A stretch of 16,929 bases of DNA, taken from contig JAEUQE010000150.1 of assembly GCA_016789785.1 (NCBI GenBank), positions 1 to 16,929 on the forward strand. Reading direction: 5' to 3'. Each line of letters begins with the position of its first letter. Position 1 is the first letter of the stretch. Origin of the DNA: Bryobacterales bacterium (GTDB lineage: Bacteria > Acidobacteriota > Terriglobia > Bryobacterales > Bryobacteraceae). The translations under genes and the position numbers were made by a program. This document shows positions 9,001 to 15,871 of the stretch, piece by piece. Under the pieces are notes generated by a model that saw only the letters and a program-made list of their open reading frames with translations, was not told where the DNA came from and searched no databases.

Positions 9001-9461
9001 TCGGTCTGAACGCCGCGGGCCCCGGTGGCCAGATCAACGCAGCGGCCGTGCTCGGGACCGATGCGATTCGCGTGATGCCGCGAGTTACTTGTGATCCGCG
9101 CGCCAGCCTGGGACCCAATCAGTTCGCCAACGGCGCTTGTTTTGCCCCTCCCATTGCCGGGTCGGGCGGCCGGCCTGGGGTAAATGGAGACCTCATTTTC
9201 CCCTACATGCGCGGGCCGGCCTACTTCAATACGGACCTCACGCTGTTCAAGAGCTTCGCATTCTCCGAATCGAAGCGGCTGGAGTTCCGCGCGGCTGCGT
9301 TTAACTTCCCGAACCACCCTGTCCGTTCGTTCCTCAGCGGCGATTCCAATCTCCGGCTGAACTTTGACGAGCAGGGCCGGATGACGAGTCCGCGGTTCGG
9401 GTTTGCGGACAACCGCGTCGGGCGACGGAACATCCAACTTACCGTGAAGTTCCTGTTCTGA
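6036..9461 (+). CDS. TonB-dependent receptor with carboxypeptidase-regulatory-like domain
   Basis: The 1141-residue outer-membrane protein takes up a ligand too large for porins, energised by TonB. Residues 1-26 are a signal peptide ending LAFAQQ. Residues about 27-115 form a carboxypeptidase-regulatory-like beta-sandwich (VDKSGAVIPNAKITMTN, DGYFSISGVFPGTYTVQVEA). A plug domain follows at about 115-260, and the remainder is a long beta-barrel rich in Tyr, Asn and Phe. The C-terminus ends VKFLF, with the terminal phenylalanine typical of outer-membrane barrels. This architecture belongs to the very large receptor family expanded in Acidobacteria, related to SusC-like and Oar-like proteins. No SusD-like partner is visible. 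The start is TTG with a strong RBS. The gene is single, flanked by the divergent regulator and a terminator, and is the likely target of that regulator. The substrate cannot be read from sequence; a glycan is inferred from the malectin-bearing neighbour. Confidence 0.93.
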   Translation: MHRTTRFRVLVITALIILSASLAFAQQVTGSLSAIVVDKSGAVIPNAKITMTNELSGDIRRSTTNQDGYFSISGVFPGTYTVQVEANGFSTYIAKRVTFNPGDRRTLPDITLDVAATGTTVEVSGVLEELTPVDSGEKAAVITQKQLQNVAVVSRSAAEFIKILPGMVPTPGIENRNGWNGENIGINGNGDGGKQSAIGNYSANGTPTGALVINADGAQVDDPGCNCATPVNPNPDMIAEMKIQTSNFAAENSRGPVVINAITKSGGKDFHGSAYFSARHFSMNSNYAEFNARGIARPNNKYYFPGGNISGPVVLPKTNFNKNRDKMFFFAGFEAYRQTIDTGLLQSIVPTEQMRNGDFSNTAYLDSIGRRFGAAGGALDPVRFPGSRIPASQIEPGMRRLLALTPLPNIDPAGAGQSYNWAQALTLDQNMYQFTGKVDYNFSDYTKLYVRYNLQNEVQPFPIQLWWRNAGAVPMPSAVEGKNRSDSIAANLTKVLSPSLTNEFVFGYTFVDFPNQYQDYSKMTRASNNFPYRGIFRQDDKIPGFLSWAAPTAGMWLAGGFDPILFATKHLFTVSDNLSKVVGTHTMKFGGYYGYVVNKQPGNEPSAGLIQFSPWHGNHSGNLLADMVAGLASDYTENSRQIVRDMGWGEFAFFAQDNWKITKRFTLEYGMRFQHIQPWTARNGIGIATWVPQSYSQNAPASQFPGVLWNAKDKSVSLAGWGSRPLFYAPRISAAFDIFGNGSTVFRGGFGTFVFHDPQLASGAMDLPGGVRRYNVGGGVTLPGIDAIQSQGDLVFGGEAVDAADNRQNVTHSYSATISQRLRGRNLLEVAWVGNRTRNLINNGELRNVNKVPIGAMLANPTGNANDFRPLRQYQALNVFSHNFYSNYDSLQTSLTRQAGNFFYTLSYTWSKAMGIGQVLDGFNLDNNYGPLGFDRTHVFSSTYVYTLPNFVKTGSKFAKGAVNGWQISGVIQAWSGPNLQQNSQDGNFGLNAAGPGGQINAAAVLGTDAIRVMPRVTCDPRASLGPNQFANGACFAPPIAGSGGRPGVNGDLIFPYMRGPAYFNTDLTLFKSFAFSESKRLEFRAAAFNFPNHPVRSFLSGDSNLRLNFDEQGRMTSPRFGFADNRVGRRNIQLTVKFLF

Positions 9462-9498
9462 TTGCGGCTACTCGCTTAGTCTCGCTGATAAGGTCTGA

Positions 9499-9534
9499 AA
9501 GGGCGGTCCCTCACCAGGGGCCGCCCTTTTCGTA
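9499..9534 (+). terminator. Rho-independent terminator of the TonB receptor gene
   Basis: A 14-base-pair stem, AAAGGGCGGTCCCT (9499-9512) with AGGGGCCGCCCTTT (9517-9530), has a CACC loop and one G-U pair. The descending arm runs into TTTT. It starts 37 bases after the receptor stop codon. Confidence 0.9.
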
Positions 9535-10011
9535 TCTTTACGGAGAGATTGCACCGAGCCAAAAGCAGGCCCGCGCCGTGCATGAGTGAGATGGATGACT
9601 CCGTGGCTCTTAGGGCCTCGGATTCGCCACCCGTCCTGCGTGGCTCAACGCCAGTCTGAAACGGCCGTGGAGTTTGGACGTCTTCGGGCTCCTGAGTAAC
9701 CCACATGGCAGCGCAGACCTCCTGGAGCGTTCCCTATCAAGGGGACGTCCGGCGGTGGCACTGCCCGGCGTTTCGGGGCGGCCATTTGCGCACGCGGCAA
9801 GCGACACTCTCCGATGCGATTTCGAGTAACGGCTTGGCCATGCGGATGGCGTCTTCAGAGTGGACAACTCGAGCACCCGGTCGGGGTGCGAGCGGCATGA
9901 CTTCGCTGGAAGGGCCGGGGATCGGTTCAGGCTTTCGGGGAGCCGGATTGAAGCCGTGTGCGTCGGCTCGTGATCGACGACGGAAGCCGGCTCGCTTGCC
10001 CGACCGGGCCG
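9535..10011. other. Gene-poor interval with no convincing coding sequence
   Basis: Open frames exist on both strands here, for example 9610-9876 and 9737-10015 on the minus strand and from 9705 on the plus strand. None has a good ribosome site, recognisable motif or convincing composition; they are rich in Arg, Pro and Ser, as expected for chance frames in GC-rich DNA. I see no tRNA, CRISPR-like repeat or clear terminal inverted repeats. A short GCACCC/GGGTGC hairpin occurs near 9872-9888. The interval may be decayed intergenic or mobile-element DNA. It separates the terminator of the plus-strand receptor from the 3' end of the minus-strand operon. Confidence 0.5.
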
Positions 10012-11115
10012 TCAATTCCCCAACGCGACCACCTTGCCATCCTGCGTCGCAATCACGACTTTGCCATCCGCAATCGCCGGCGACGCCGACACCGGCCCGC
10101 CCGCCTCGAACTCAAATACCTTCGTGCCCTTCATCAACTCGAGGACGTACAGTCTGCCGTCGTTCGATCCGACAAAAAGGTGCCCGCCGGCAATCGCCGG
10201 TGACGATTCCACCCTGGCGCGGGTCGTGAACTGCCACAGCGGCTTTCCCGTCCGTGCATCGAAGCAATACACCAACTTGTCCCGGCCGCCGAGATACACC
10301 CGCCCGTTCGACACCGCCGCGGAGGAGTAAAACGGGAACTTTCGCGTCGGATTCTGATACCGCCACAGCACCGACTTCTTCCGGCGGTCAATCCCGATTA
10401 CCTCGTTGTCGTAAGTTCCCACGAAACTCAAATCCCCCATCATGGCCGGCGATGCACCCATGTAAGACGCCGTCTTGATGGAGTAAACCTCTTTCCCATC
10501 CGAGATCTGAATCGCGCGGAAAATCCCGTCACAGCCGGAGATGAATGTAAGTCCCTGGTCGACTGCCGCCGTGGCATGCACGGGCCCGTTGGTCTTGAAA
10601 ACCCAGATCTCCTTGCCAGTCGCCAACTGCAGGCAGTAGAGGCTCCCATCGTATGACCCGATCAACACCCGGTCTCCGACGATCACGGGGGAAGCCTTGA
10701 TCTCGCTTCCGGTCGTGAACGTCCACGCGGCTTTCCCGTCCTTGGCGTTGACACCATGAACGACACCCACTAAGTCGCCAATGATGACCAACCCACCGCC
10801 GGCTGCTGGTGTCGACTCTCCGACGCCTTCCTTCGTCTTGTACTTCCAGCGCACTTTGCCCGTCGCAAGGTCGAGCGCGATCAGTTCCGCGGTCGACGAC
10901 CCGATGTAGACGGAGCCGTTGTCAATGACCGGTGAAGACTCCACCACGTCGCCCGCCTCAAAGGTCCACAGGACTTTCAACTGTGGTCCGATCTTCGCTG
11001 TTGACACTCCAGTAAGTTGCGGATTCCCCCGAAACTGTGGCCATTGCCCGTTCGCGGCCAGCGTAACGCAGGCGATCAGTACACTTACTCGCGCAAACTT
11101 TGCTACCAGGCGCAT
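10012..11115 (-). CDS. Exported PQQ-repeat (outer-membrane-assembly-like) beta-propeller protein
   Basis: The 367-residue protein has a signal peptide at about 1-23 (MRLVAKFARVSVLIACVTLA). The mature start WPQFRGNPQLTG is typical of PQQ-binding-like beta-propellers. At least seven blades are visible through their A/S-x-x-G-K-x-x-W turns: DLATGKVRW (82-90), NAKDGKAAWTF (123-133), QLATGKEIWVF (163-173), QISDGKEVYSI (203-213), DRRKKSVLWRY (243-253), DARTGKPLWQF (286-296) and ELMKGTKVFEF (326-336). Such propellers need not bind PQQ, and BamB-like scaffolds share the fold. No haem motif or other catalytic domain is seen, so an enzyme role is unproven. I chose ATG 11115 because GGGAG lies eight bases upstream and it gives a clean signal peptide. 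It overlaps the end of the alcohol dehydrogenase gene by 13 bases, which makes this the last gene of a three-gene operon. Confidence 0.85.
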   Translation of the reverse strand: MRLVAKFARVSVLIACVTLAANGQWPQFRGNPQLTGVSTAKIGPQLKVLWTFEAGDVVESSPVIDNGSVYIGSSTAELIALDLATGKVRWKYKTKEGVGESTPAAGGGLVIIGDLVGVVHGVNAKDGKAAWTFTTGSEIKASPVIVGDRVLIGSYDGSLYCLQLATGKEIWVFKTNGPVHATAAVDQGLTFISGCDGIFRAIQISDGKEVYSIKTASYMGASPAMMGDLSFVGTYDNEVIGIDRRKKSVLWRYQNPTRKFPFYSSAAVSNGRVYLGGRDKLVYCFDARTGKPLWQFTTRARVESSPAIAGGHLFVGSNDGRLYVLELMKGTKVFEFEAGGPVSASPAIADGKVVIATQDGKVVALGN

Positions 11116-12206
11116 TCGTAAATCTCCCTTGCCGCTGCTGCATCGACCTTTCGCGGATTGAACCGGCCAGTCCATTGGTGGGCGGCCGCTTCCGCCAACT
11201 GGTCAAAATCGTCTCTCGCTACTCCCGCGTCGCGCAGCCGTCCGGGCAATTCCGCGCAATCGAGTAAGTCAACCAGACGCGAGACCAAGTCAGGGTGCAG
11301 ATCGTGATAGAGGCTCCCCACTTCCGCGGCATTCCACGCAACCACATGGCGCAGCACCAGACCAATCGCAGTGCCGTGTACGGTGCCGTATCGCGCGGTG
11401 AGCGGATTCGCGCACGCGTGTGCCGCCCCGAGCATCGACTGCTCGATGGCCATCCCTGCCAGATGCGACCCCAGCAGCATGTCGCCCATCGCCTCCACGT
11501 CGTCCGGTTTCGTCATCACGCGCTCAAACGACCGGTTCAGCAGACGCCACGCCTGCATGGAGAAACTCAGCGAAATGGCGTTGCGTTTCTGAGTAACCCA
11601 TGTTTCCACGGCGTGGGAAATCGCGTCATACCCCGCGGTGGCTCTTACTTGCGCGGGCGCCGTTGCGGCTAACTCGGGATCGAGGAGCGCCACGCGGAAC
11701 GCCGCCTTCGGATCACCACAAGCCATCTTGACATGGGTTTCGGCGTCGGAAATCAGCGCGTAAGTCTGAGCCTCACTGCCGGTGCCCGCCGTGGTTGGCA
11801 CCCCGATCATCGGCAGCATGGGCTTCTCGGCCTTTCCCCAACCCCAGTAACCTTTCATGGTTCCACCGTTGGTCAGGAGGAAGTTGATTGCCTTGGCGCA
11901 ATCCATGGAACTTCCGCCGCCCAGGCCGATGATGGAGTCAATGTGATGCGGACGTGCGAACTCGCGCCCGGCATCAGCCATTTTTGTATCCGGATTCGCG
12001 CCGAAGTCGTGAAAGCAGTAAGTGTCAATGCCTGCTTTGTGGAGAATATGGACCGCCCGATCGACATAACCCGCCTTCCGCACGCCTTCGTCGGACACCA
12101 GTAGGCAACGGCGAAACTCCAGTTCCCTGGCGTACTCGCCGAGTTGGTGAAACTGGCCGGCGCCAAACACCACGCGGGTGCGAAGCTGAAAGTCAAGGCC
12201 GTTCAT
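11103..12206 (-). CDS. Iron-containing alcohol dehydrogenase (group III)
   Basis: The 367-residue cytoplasmic enzyme would interconvert an alcohol and an aldehyde or ketone with NAD(P)H. The N-terminal half has the nucleotide-binding stretch GGGSSMDCAK at about 96-105, and VPTTAGTGSE follows at about 136-144. The metal site is complete by family comparison: Asp194 and His198 in GYDAISHAVE, His263 in AAHACANPL and His277 in GTVHGTA. Length is near the usual 380. The substrate cannot be deduced. The ATG at 12206 overlaps the amidohydrolase stop as ATGA, and the longer frame from 12320 would only read through that upstream gene, so the shorter start is preferred. The 3' end overlaps the PQQ-repeat gene. 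This coupling implies co-expression of a hydrolase, an oxidoreductase and a propeller protein, though two are exported and this one is not. Confidence 0.93.
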   Translation of the reverse strand: MNGLDFQLRTRVVFGAGQFHQLGEYARELEFRRCLLVSDEGVRKAGYVDRAVHILHKAGIDTYCFHDFGANPDTKMADAGREFARPHHIDSIIGLGGGSSMDCAKAINFLLTNGGTMKGYWGWGKAEKPMLPMIGVPTTAGTGSEAQTYALISDAETHVKMACGDPKAAFRVALLDPELAATAPAQVRATAGYDAISHAVETWVTQKRNAISLSFSMQAWRLLNRSFERVMTKPDDVEAMGDMLLGSHLAGMAIEQSMLGAAHACANPLTARYGTVHGTAIGLVLRHVVAWNAAEVGSLYHDLHPDLVSRLVDLLDCAELPGRLRDAGVARDDFDQLAEAAAHQWTGRFNPRKVDAAAAREIYECAW

Positions 12207-13681
12207 CGCGCGCTGCTTCCTGCCTTTCCACCCTGCTGGGCGCGGGCCTGTTTCACCAGATCCTTCACCTCCCTGAAAAGAGTTGGCGCGTGATAGGCAT
12301 AGCCGTCCTTGACGGTCCATTCAATGCCGCCGCCACGGGTTGATTTCCCGTCCATCAGTAAGTCCGTTCCCATCGGATTGAGGATTTTGAAGTTCTCCAG
12401 GGGATTGCCGTTGACCACAATCAGGTCGGCGGTCCAGCCTGCGCGCACCCGGCCCAACTGCTCGGCTTGGCCCAGCACCTTCGCCCCGTTCACGGTCGCG
12501 TGTTGGATGACTTTGAGCGGGTGGAACCCGGCTTCCTGCTGTAACTCGAGTTCCCGCAGATATCCGAATCCATACATCTGATAGATGTAACCGGCGTCCT
12601 CGCCGGTGGTAACCGTTCCTCCCATCCGTGCAAACTCGCGCAGCGCGTTCATCCAGATCCGGTAGTTCTCCTTCCAATAAACCTCATCCGCCGTGGTCCA
12701 GCCAAAGAAGTACGATCCGTGATTGTCGCGGCTTGGCCGGAAAAACGCTGCGAGCGCCGGATGCAGATAATCCAGGAACTCGGGTTTGTTCTCCGCGCGT
12801 TGTAAGTCGCGGCTTGCCTCGTAGATGTTCAGGGTCGGATCCCAGGCTATGCCTGCCTCCACCATCCCCGACAGGACCTTCCGCAGACGCTCGGGATCGG
12901 CCTCGCGCCACAGCCTTCCGGCATAGCGGAACCGGTCGACCTCATCGGCGTAGTTATAACTAGGCGGGAAGTTCTGCACGGCGTCGGGCAGGGCAGCGTC
13001 GGGAATGCCATACCAGTGTTCGATGGACGTGGTTTTGAGCCGGATGCAATCGGCGGCATTGGTTTCCTCCACGCCGACATGTTGCGCGACCCGGAGCCCC
13101 AGCCGGTGCGATTCCGCCATCATCGCTTCCATTGTGTCGCGGTGGATCCCGACAATCTTGATTCCGTCGGCGCCCTGCTCCTTGAGAAGGCGGACTCTGG
13201 CGGAGGCGGCTGCCGGATCGCGAGGGCGTCCAAAGAAGGGGTAAACGAACATGCGTGGGGCCACGACGGTCCCGGCACGCGACCCGTCGCGCAGCTTCTT
13301 TGTAAGTTCAAAGTCGCCTCCGACGTCGCGAACGGTTGTAATTCCGCAACTCAGCCACAGCTTGAGCACATACTCAATGGGCATCGCCATGCCCCCACGT
13401 TCGTTGTGGGAATGGCCGTGCATGTTAATGAAACCCGGAAGCACGTACTTTCCTTGTGCGTCGATGAAGGCTTCGGCGGGTGTTCTGCGGGCCGCGGGGC
13501 CGATTTCGGCGATGCGGTTTTGGTCAATGAGGATGTCCCGGGGGCCCGATGCCGGCGTCCCGTTGCCTTCGACGACGATGGCGTTGCGAATGAGCAACCG
13601 GTTGTAACGGCGGCCGTGCACCGGCGCGCTCTGCGCTCCCAGGACAGCGGCACTCACCAGGATCCAGATCAATAGGCGCAT
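12203..13681 (-). CDS. Exported metal-dependent amidohydrolase (imidazolonepropionase-like)
   Basis: The 492-residue protein has a short signal peptide (about 1-16, MRLLIWILVSAAVLGAQ), so it probably acts in the periplasm. It belongs to the amidohydrolase superfamily. The small beta-domain GTPASGPRDILIDQNRIAEIG leads into the TIM barrel. Metal ligands can be placed by family rules: His88 and His90 in MHGHSH, Lys175 in DGIKIVG (the lysine that is carboxylated in many members), His201 in VAQHVG, His222 in IEHWYG and Asp362 in TTGEDAG. The C-terminal strand returns to the beta-domain with GRVRAGWTADLIVVNGNPLEN. Relatives include prolidase-like and imidazolonepropionase-like enzymes, and the substrate is unknown. 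It is the first gene of the operon, and its stop overlaps the next start as ATGA. No strong ribosome site is seen before ATG 13681. Confidence 0.92.
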   Translation of the reverse strand: MRLLIWILVSAAVLGAQSAPVHGRRYNRLLIRNAIVVEGNGTPASGPRDILIDQNRIAEIGPAARRTPAEAFIDAQGKYVLPGFINMHGHSHNERGGMAMPIEYVLKLWLSCGITTVRDVGGDFELTKKLRDGSRAGTVVAPRMFVYPFFGRPRDPAAASARVRLLKEQGADGIKIVGIHRDTMEAMMAESHRLGLRVAQHVGVEETNAADCIRLKTTSIEHWYGIPDAALPDAVQNFPPSYNYADEVDRFRYAGRLWREADPERLRKVLSGMVEAGIAWDPTLNIYEASRDLQRAENKPEFLDYLHPALAAFFRPSRDNHGSYFFGWTTADEVYWKENYRIWMNALREFARMGGTVTTGEDAGYIYQMYGFGYLRELELQQEAGFHPLKVIQHATVNGAKVLGQAEQLGRVRAGWTADLIVVNGNPLENFKILNPMGTDLLMDGKSTRGGGIEWTVKDGYAYHAPTLFREVKDLVKQARAQQGGKAGSSAR

Positions 13682-13742
13682 GGAGTTCTTTCGATCAGTA
13701 TTGCAGAAAATCTACGATCCCCGGCCAGTCCCGGCGGACGGC

Positions 13743-13765
13743 GGCCGGATGTCTGGCGTCCGGCC
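13743..13765. other. Hairpin in the divergent intergenic region
   Basis: GGCCGGA (13743-13749) and TCCGGCC (13759-13765) form a perfect seven-pair stem with a nine-base loop. It lies between the minus-strand amidohydrolase and plus-strand metalloprotease genes. There is no T-run, so it is not a clear terminator; an operator or leader structure is possible but unproven. I see no convincing -35/-10 pair for either gene in this 206-base region. Confidence 0.3.
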
Positions 13766-13875
13766 CAATCCGTCCCAGTCGAAGAAAAAAGTGATTCGCC
13801 GTGTCAGGTTTTGTCCGTGAACTACGAATAACGAGGTGAACGGGGGCGTCCTCGGCCGAGTCGCCCCAACCGATC

Positions 13876-13882
13876 AAGGAGG
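13876..13882 (+). promoter_or_regulatory. Ribosome binding site fixing the metalloprotease start
   Basis: AAGGAGG lies five bases before ATG 13888. Reading back in frame there is no ATG, GTG or TTG before a TGA about 50 bases upstream, so the start is fixed and no hidden signal peptide can be added. Confidence 0.85.
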
Positions 13883-13887
13883 ACACG

Positions 13888-15189
13888 ATGGCAATAGCCT
13901 ACCATCCGATTCCAGCCGCACATTCCAGGTTTGACTCCGACTCCTACGGGTCGGGCGGCGTTCCTACCACGTTCGACGCGGCCCTGTACAAGCCCGTGGA
14001 TGCTTACCAGCAACTCAAGTTGGTGATTCACCTCCGCGTCAACCTGAAGCAGGCTCCGCAAAGCCCCGTGCCTCTGATCCTGAACGGCGGTACAGCATTC
14101 TGGACGCAGCCATGGAATCAGGCCGACTGGCATAAGTTCATTCGCGATGCCAGCAATCAGGCGAATATGTGGAATGACAAGTTCTGGCTCATTCCGCCGG
14201 ACTCTTGTGACGCTTTCGACGTCCGCCAGGGACTGAGTATCTGGCGGCCTTACCTGCGGTGCGAACTGGCCGTCGATTTCAAGGCCGACAAGGATTATCA
14301 CACGGCGATCGAAGTCGCCAACCTGATCCCGGGTACCATTCAGGGCCCCAAGGATGGCGGCAGCTTCCGCTCCCACTGGCGCCTTTACGACTCGCTCGAT
14401 TCCATTCCATGGATCGCTCCCAGCGGCAAACTGTACTACACAATCGCTCATGAGATCGGCCATGCGATTGGATTGGCGCACATCGGCGTCGTTCTGCAAA
14501 CGCCGCTCTGCAAGCTTGCCGTGGTGATGGACGGAATGGGAGTCGATCATCCGGCAACAAACGGGGGCACCAACGGCAGGTTTTGTTACGGATATCAGCA
14601 GGGAGGAATTTACGGCAATATCATGGGCGGCGGTCACGACTTTACCGTGGAGAACGCGTTGCCGTGGCTGTGGTCGATCCGCATGATCCGCGGAGCCGGA
14701 TGGGAGGCCGAGCCCTGGAGAGCGGTCACCAAAGACCCCGGCCCGGGCTTCTGGGCCGTTCCTCCCGCCCGTCGGGAAACGCCCACGCCGGCGCGAATTG
14801 TTCAGAAAAATGACGCCCTCGTCATCAGCGGCGAGGCGCTGTTCAACTTCAACGAGGACAGTCTCACTACCGGGGCCGGCGATGTCCTCAAGGAAATCGG
14901 CGAGAAGCTCAAGTCTCTGCCCGGATGGCGGGCGCGGGTGGAAGGCCATACCGACAGCCATGGTTCAGACAGTTACAACAATGGCCTCTCCGTTCGTCGC
15001 GCCAATGCCGTCAAGAGGTGGCTGGTAAGTAGGAACTACGTCAAAGATACCGATATTACGGCCGCCGGATTCGGGAAATCGAAACCCATTGCCCCCAACA
15101 CCTATCCCGACGGCCGCGACAACCCGGACGGCCGCCAGCGGAACCGCCGCGTGGAGATCGTGCTCCTCAGTCCAAAAGTGAAGTCCTGA
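13888..15189 (+). CDS. Metzincin-type zinc protease fused to an OmpA C-terminal domain
   Basis: The 433-residue protein has two modules. Residues about 1-280 hold a zinc-protease core: HEIGHAIGLAHIG at 188-200 gives the HExxHxxGxxH signature (His188, Glu189, His192, His198). NIMGGG at about 244-249 supplies a Met-turn candidate at Met246. Residues about 310-428 form an OmpA-like peptidoglycan-binding domain: ALFNFNEDSLTTGA, the GHTDSHGSDSYNNGLSVRRA segment and a final RQRNRRVEIVL, with the Asp and Arg used to bind diaminopimelate. A proline-rich linker joins them. Notably there is no signal peptide or membrane segment although both modules suggest work at the cell wall. Export by another machine, release on lysis or delivery as an effector are possible; none is shown by the sequence. 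The gene is divergent from the amidohydrolase operon and followed 126 bases later by a gene of unknown function. Confidence 0.85.
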   Translation: MAIAYHPIPAAHSRFDSDSYGSGGVPTTFDAALYKPVDAYQQLKLVIHLRVNLKQAPQSPVPLILNGGTAFWTQPWNQADWHKFIRDASNQANMWNDKFWLIPPDSCDAFDVRQGLSIWRPYLRCELAVDFKADKDYHTAIEVANLIPGTIQGPKDGGSFRSHWRLYDSLDSIPWIAPSGKLYYTIAHEIGHAIGLAHIGVVLQTPLCKLAVVMDGMGVDHPATNGGTNGRFCYGYQQGGIYGNIMGGGHDFTVENALPWLWSIRMIRGAGWEAEPWRAVTKDPGPGFWAVPPARRETPTPARIVQKNDALVISGEALFNFNEDSLTTGAGDVLKEIGEKLKSLPGWRARVEGHTDSHGSDSYNNGLSVRRANAVKRWLVSRNYVKDTDITAAGFGKSKPIAPNTYPDGRDNPDGRQRNRRVEIVLLSPKVKS

Positions 15190-15301
15190 TTCTTCCAGCG
15201 CGTCTCCCAATTACCGCAATACGAACCTCGATTACCAAACCAGGCAAGGACGGCAAGGACCTTCACCAATGAGGCGACTTCCGGCGCTTGCGATGCAGAT
15301 C

Positions 15302-15309
15302 AAAGGAGG
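15302..15309 (+). promoter_or_regulatory. Ribosome binding site of the unknown 161-residue protein
   Basis: AAAGGAGG stands six bases before ATG 15316. It supports this frame over the competing frame that starts at 15269, which has no such site. Confidence 0.75.
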
Positions 15310-15315
15310 AACAAA

Positions 15316-15801
15316 ATGTTTAGTTGGAAAATCAAGATCTTCAAAGACGACGAATGGATCTTCTTGCGCATGGATGGTCCGCTTCCGCTCCCGGAAGAAA
15401 AACACAAGAACGTGTACAAGATGGTCGAGCGCCACGTCGTACATGGCTTCTCAGGCCGGTTTCAGGTTCGCAACAACAGTGTCACGAAGAGCATCGACAA
15501 GGGGAAGTTCGTCCTGTCGCATGACTGGCCCGTCGCATTCTGGTCGTACTCAGCGGTGGAACAATCGTTGCGCTTTGTCTCAAGCGGCGAGCATGGCGGT
15601 GGGGGGCTTGGTTTTGCTGAAACGGAACAGCGATACAGCCTGGCGCTGACGTTGAGTGGGGCCCAACTGACAAACCGGGGCTTTGAGCCGCTGGCTGGAA
15701 CTGGCAGGGGCACTGTAATCGTCGGCGGTAACATGCCGATGTTCCGGCCAAATCATGAGGTTTTCTGGATTTGGTTGCCTGTCGGCTGGCGGGAAGAGTA
15801 G
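15316..15801 (+). CDS. Hypothetical protein, tryptophan-rich, unknown function
   Basis: I do not recognise this 161-residue protein. It starts MFSWKIKIFKDDEWIFLRMD and ends WIWLPVGWREE. It has eight or so tryptophans, a mixed basic and aromatic composition and a glycine run (EHGGGGLGF) near residue 93. No signal peptide, transmembrane helix or catalytic motif is visible, and the alternation of polar and hydrophobic residues suggests a compact beta-rich fold. A very strong ribosome site supports expression. It follows the protease/OmpA gene on the same strand after 126 bases that contain no terminator, so the two may be co-transcribed. A partner or inhibitor of the protease is one possibility, offered only from position. 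Confidence 0.7.
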   Translation: MFSWKIKIFKDDEWIFLRMDGPLPLPEEKHKNVYKMVERHVVHGFSGRFQVRNNSVTKSIDKGKFVLSHDWPVAFWSYSAVEQSLRFVSSGEHGGGGLGFAETEQRYSLALTLSGAQLTNRGFEPLAGTGRGTVIVGGNMPMFRPNHEVFWIWLPVGWREE

Positions 15802-15871
15802 CTGGGGCCAGGCTTCACGCGTCTCCGGAACCGCCGGGTTGAGACTCTGGTGTAAGCTACAGGAATCCCCA

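Noticed and set aside
9998..10009. GCCCGACCGGGC dyad just after the PQQ-repeat gene stop
   Set aside because: The stem is only four pairs with a four-base loop and no T-run on the minus strand, too weak to call a terminator.
9692..11600. CTGAGTAACCCA occurs at 9692-9703 and 11589-11600
   Set aside because: A few shared 12-mers are expected by chance in 17 kb; the flanks do not match, so it is not evidence of a mobile-element duplication.
13822..14961. 379-codon open frame on the minus strand
   Set aside because: It is antisense to the protease/OmpA gene, which has HExxH and OmpA motifs and a strong RBS.
15243..15260. GGCAAGGAC repeated twice in tandem
   Set aside because: Only two short copies in a spacer; no array or hairpin, so no function can be claimed.
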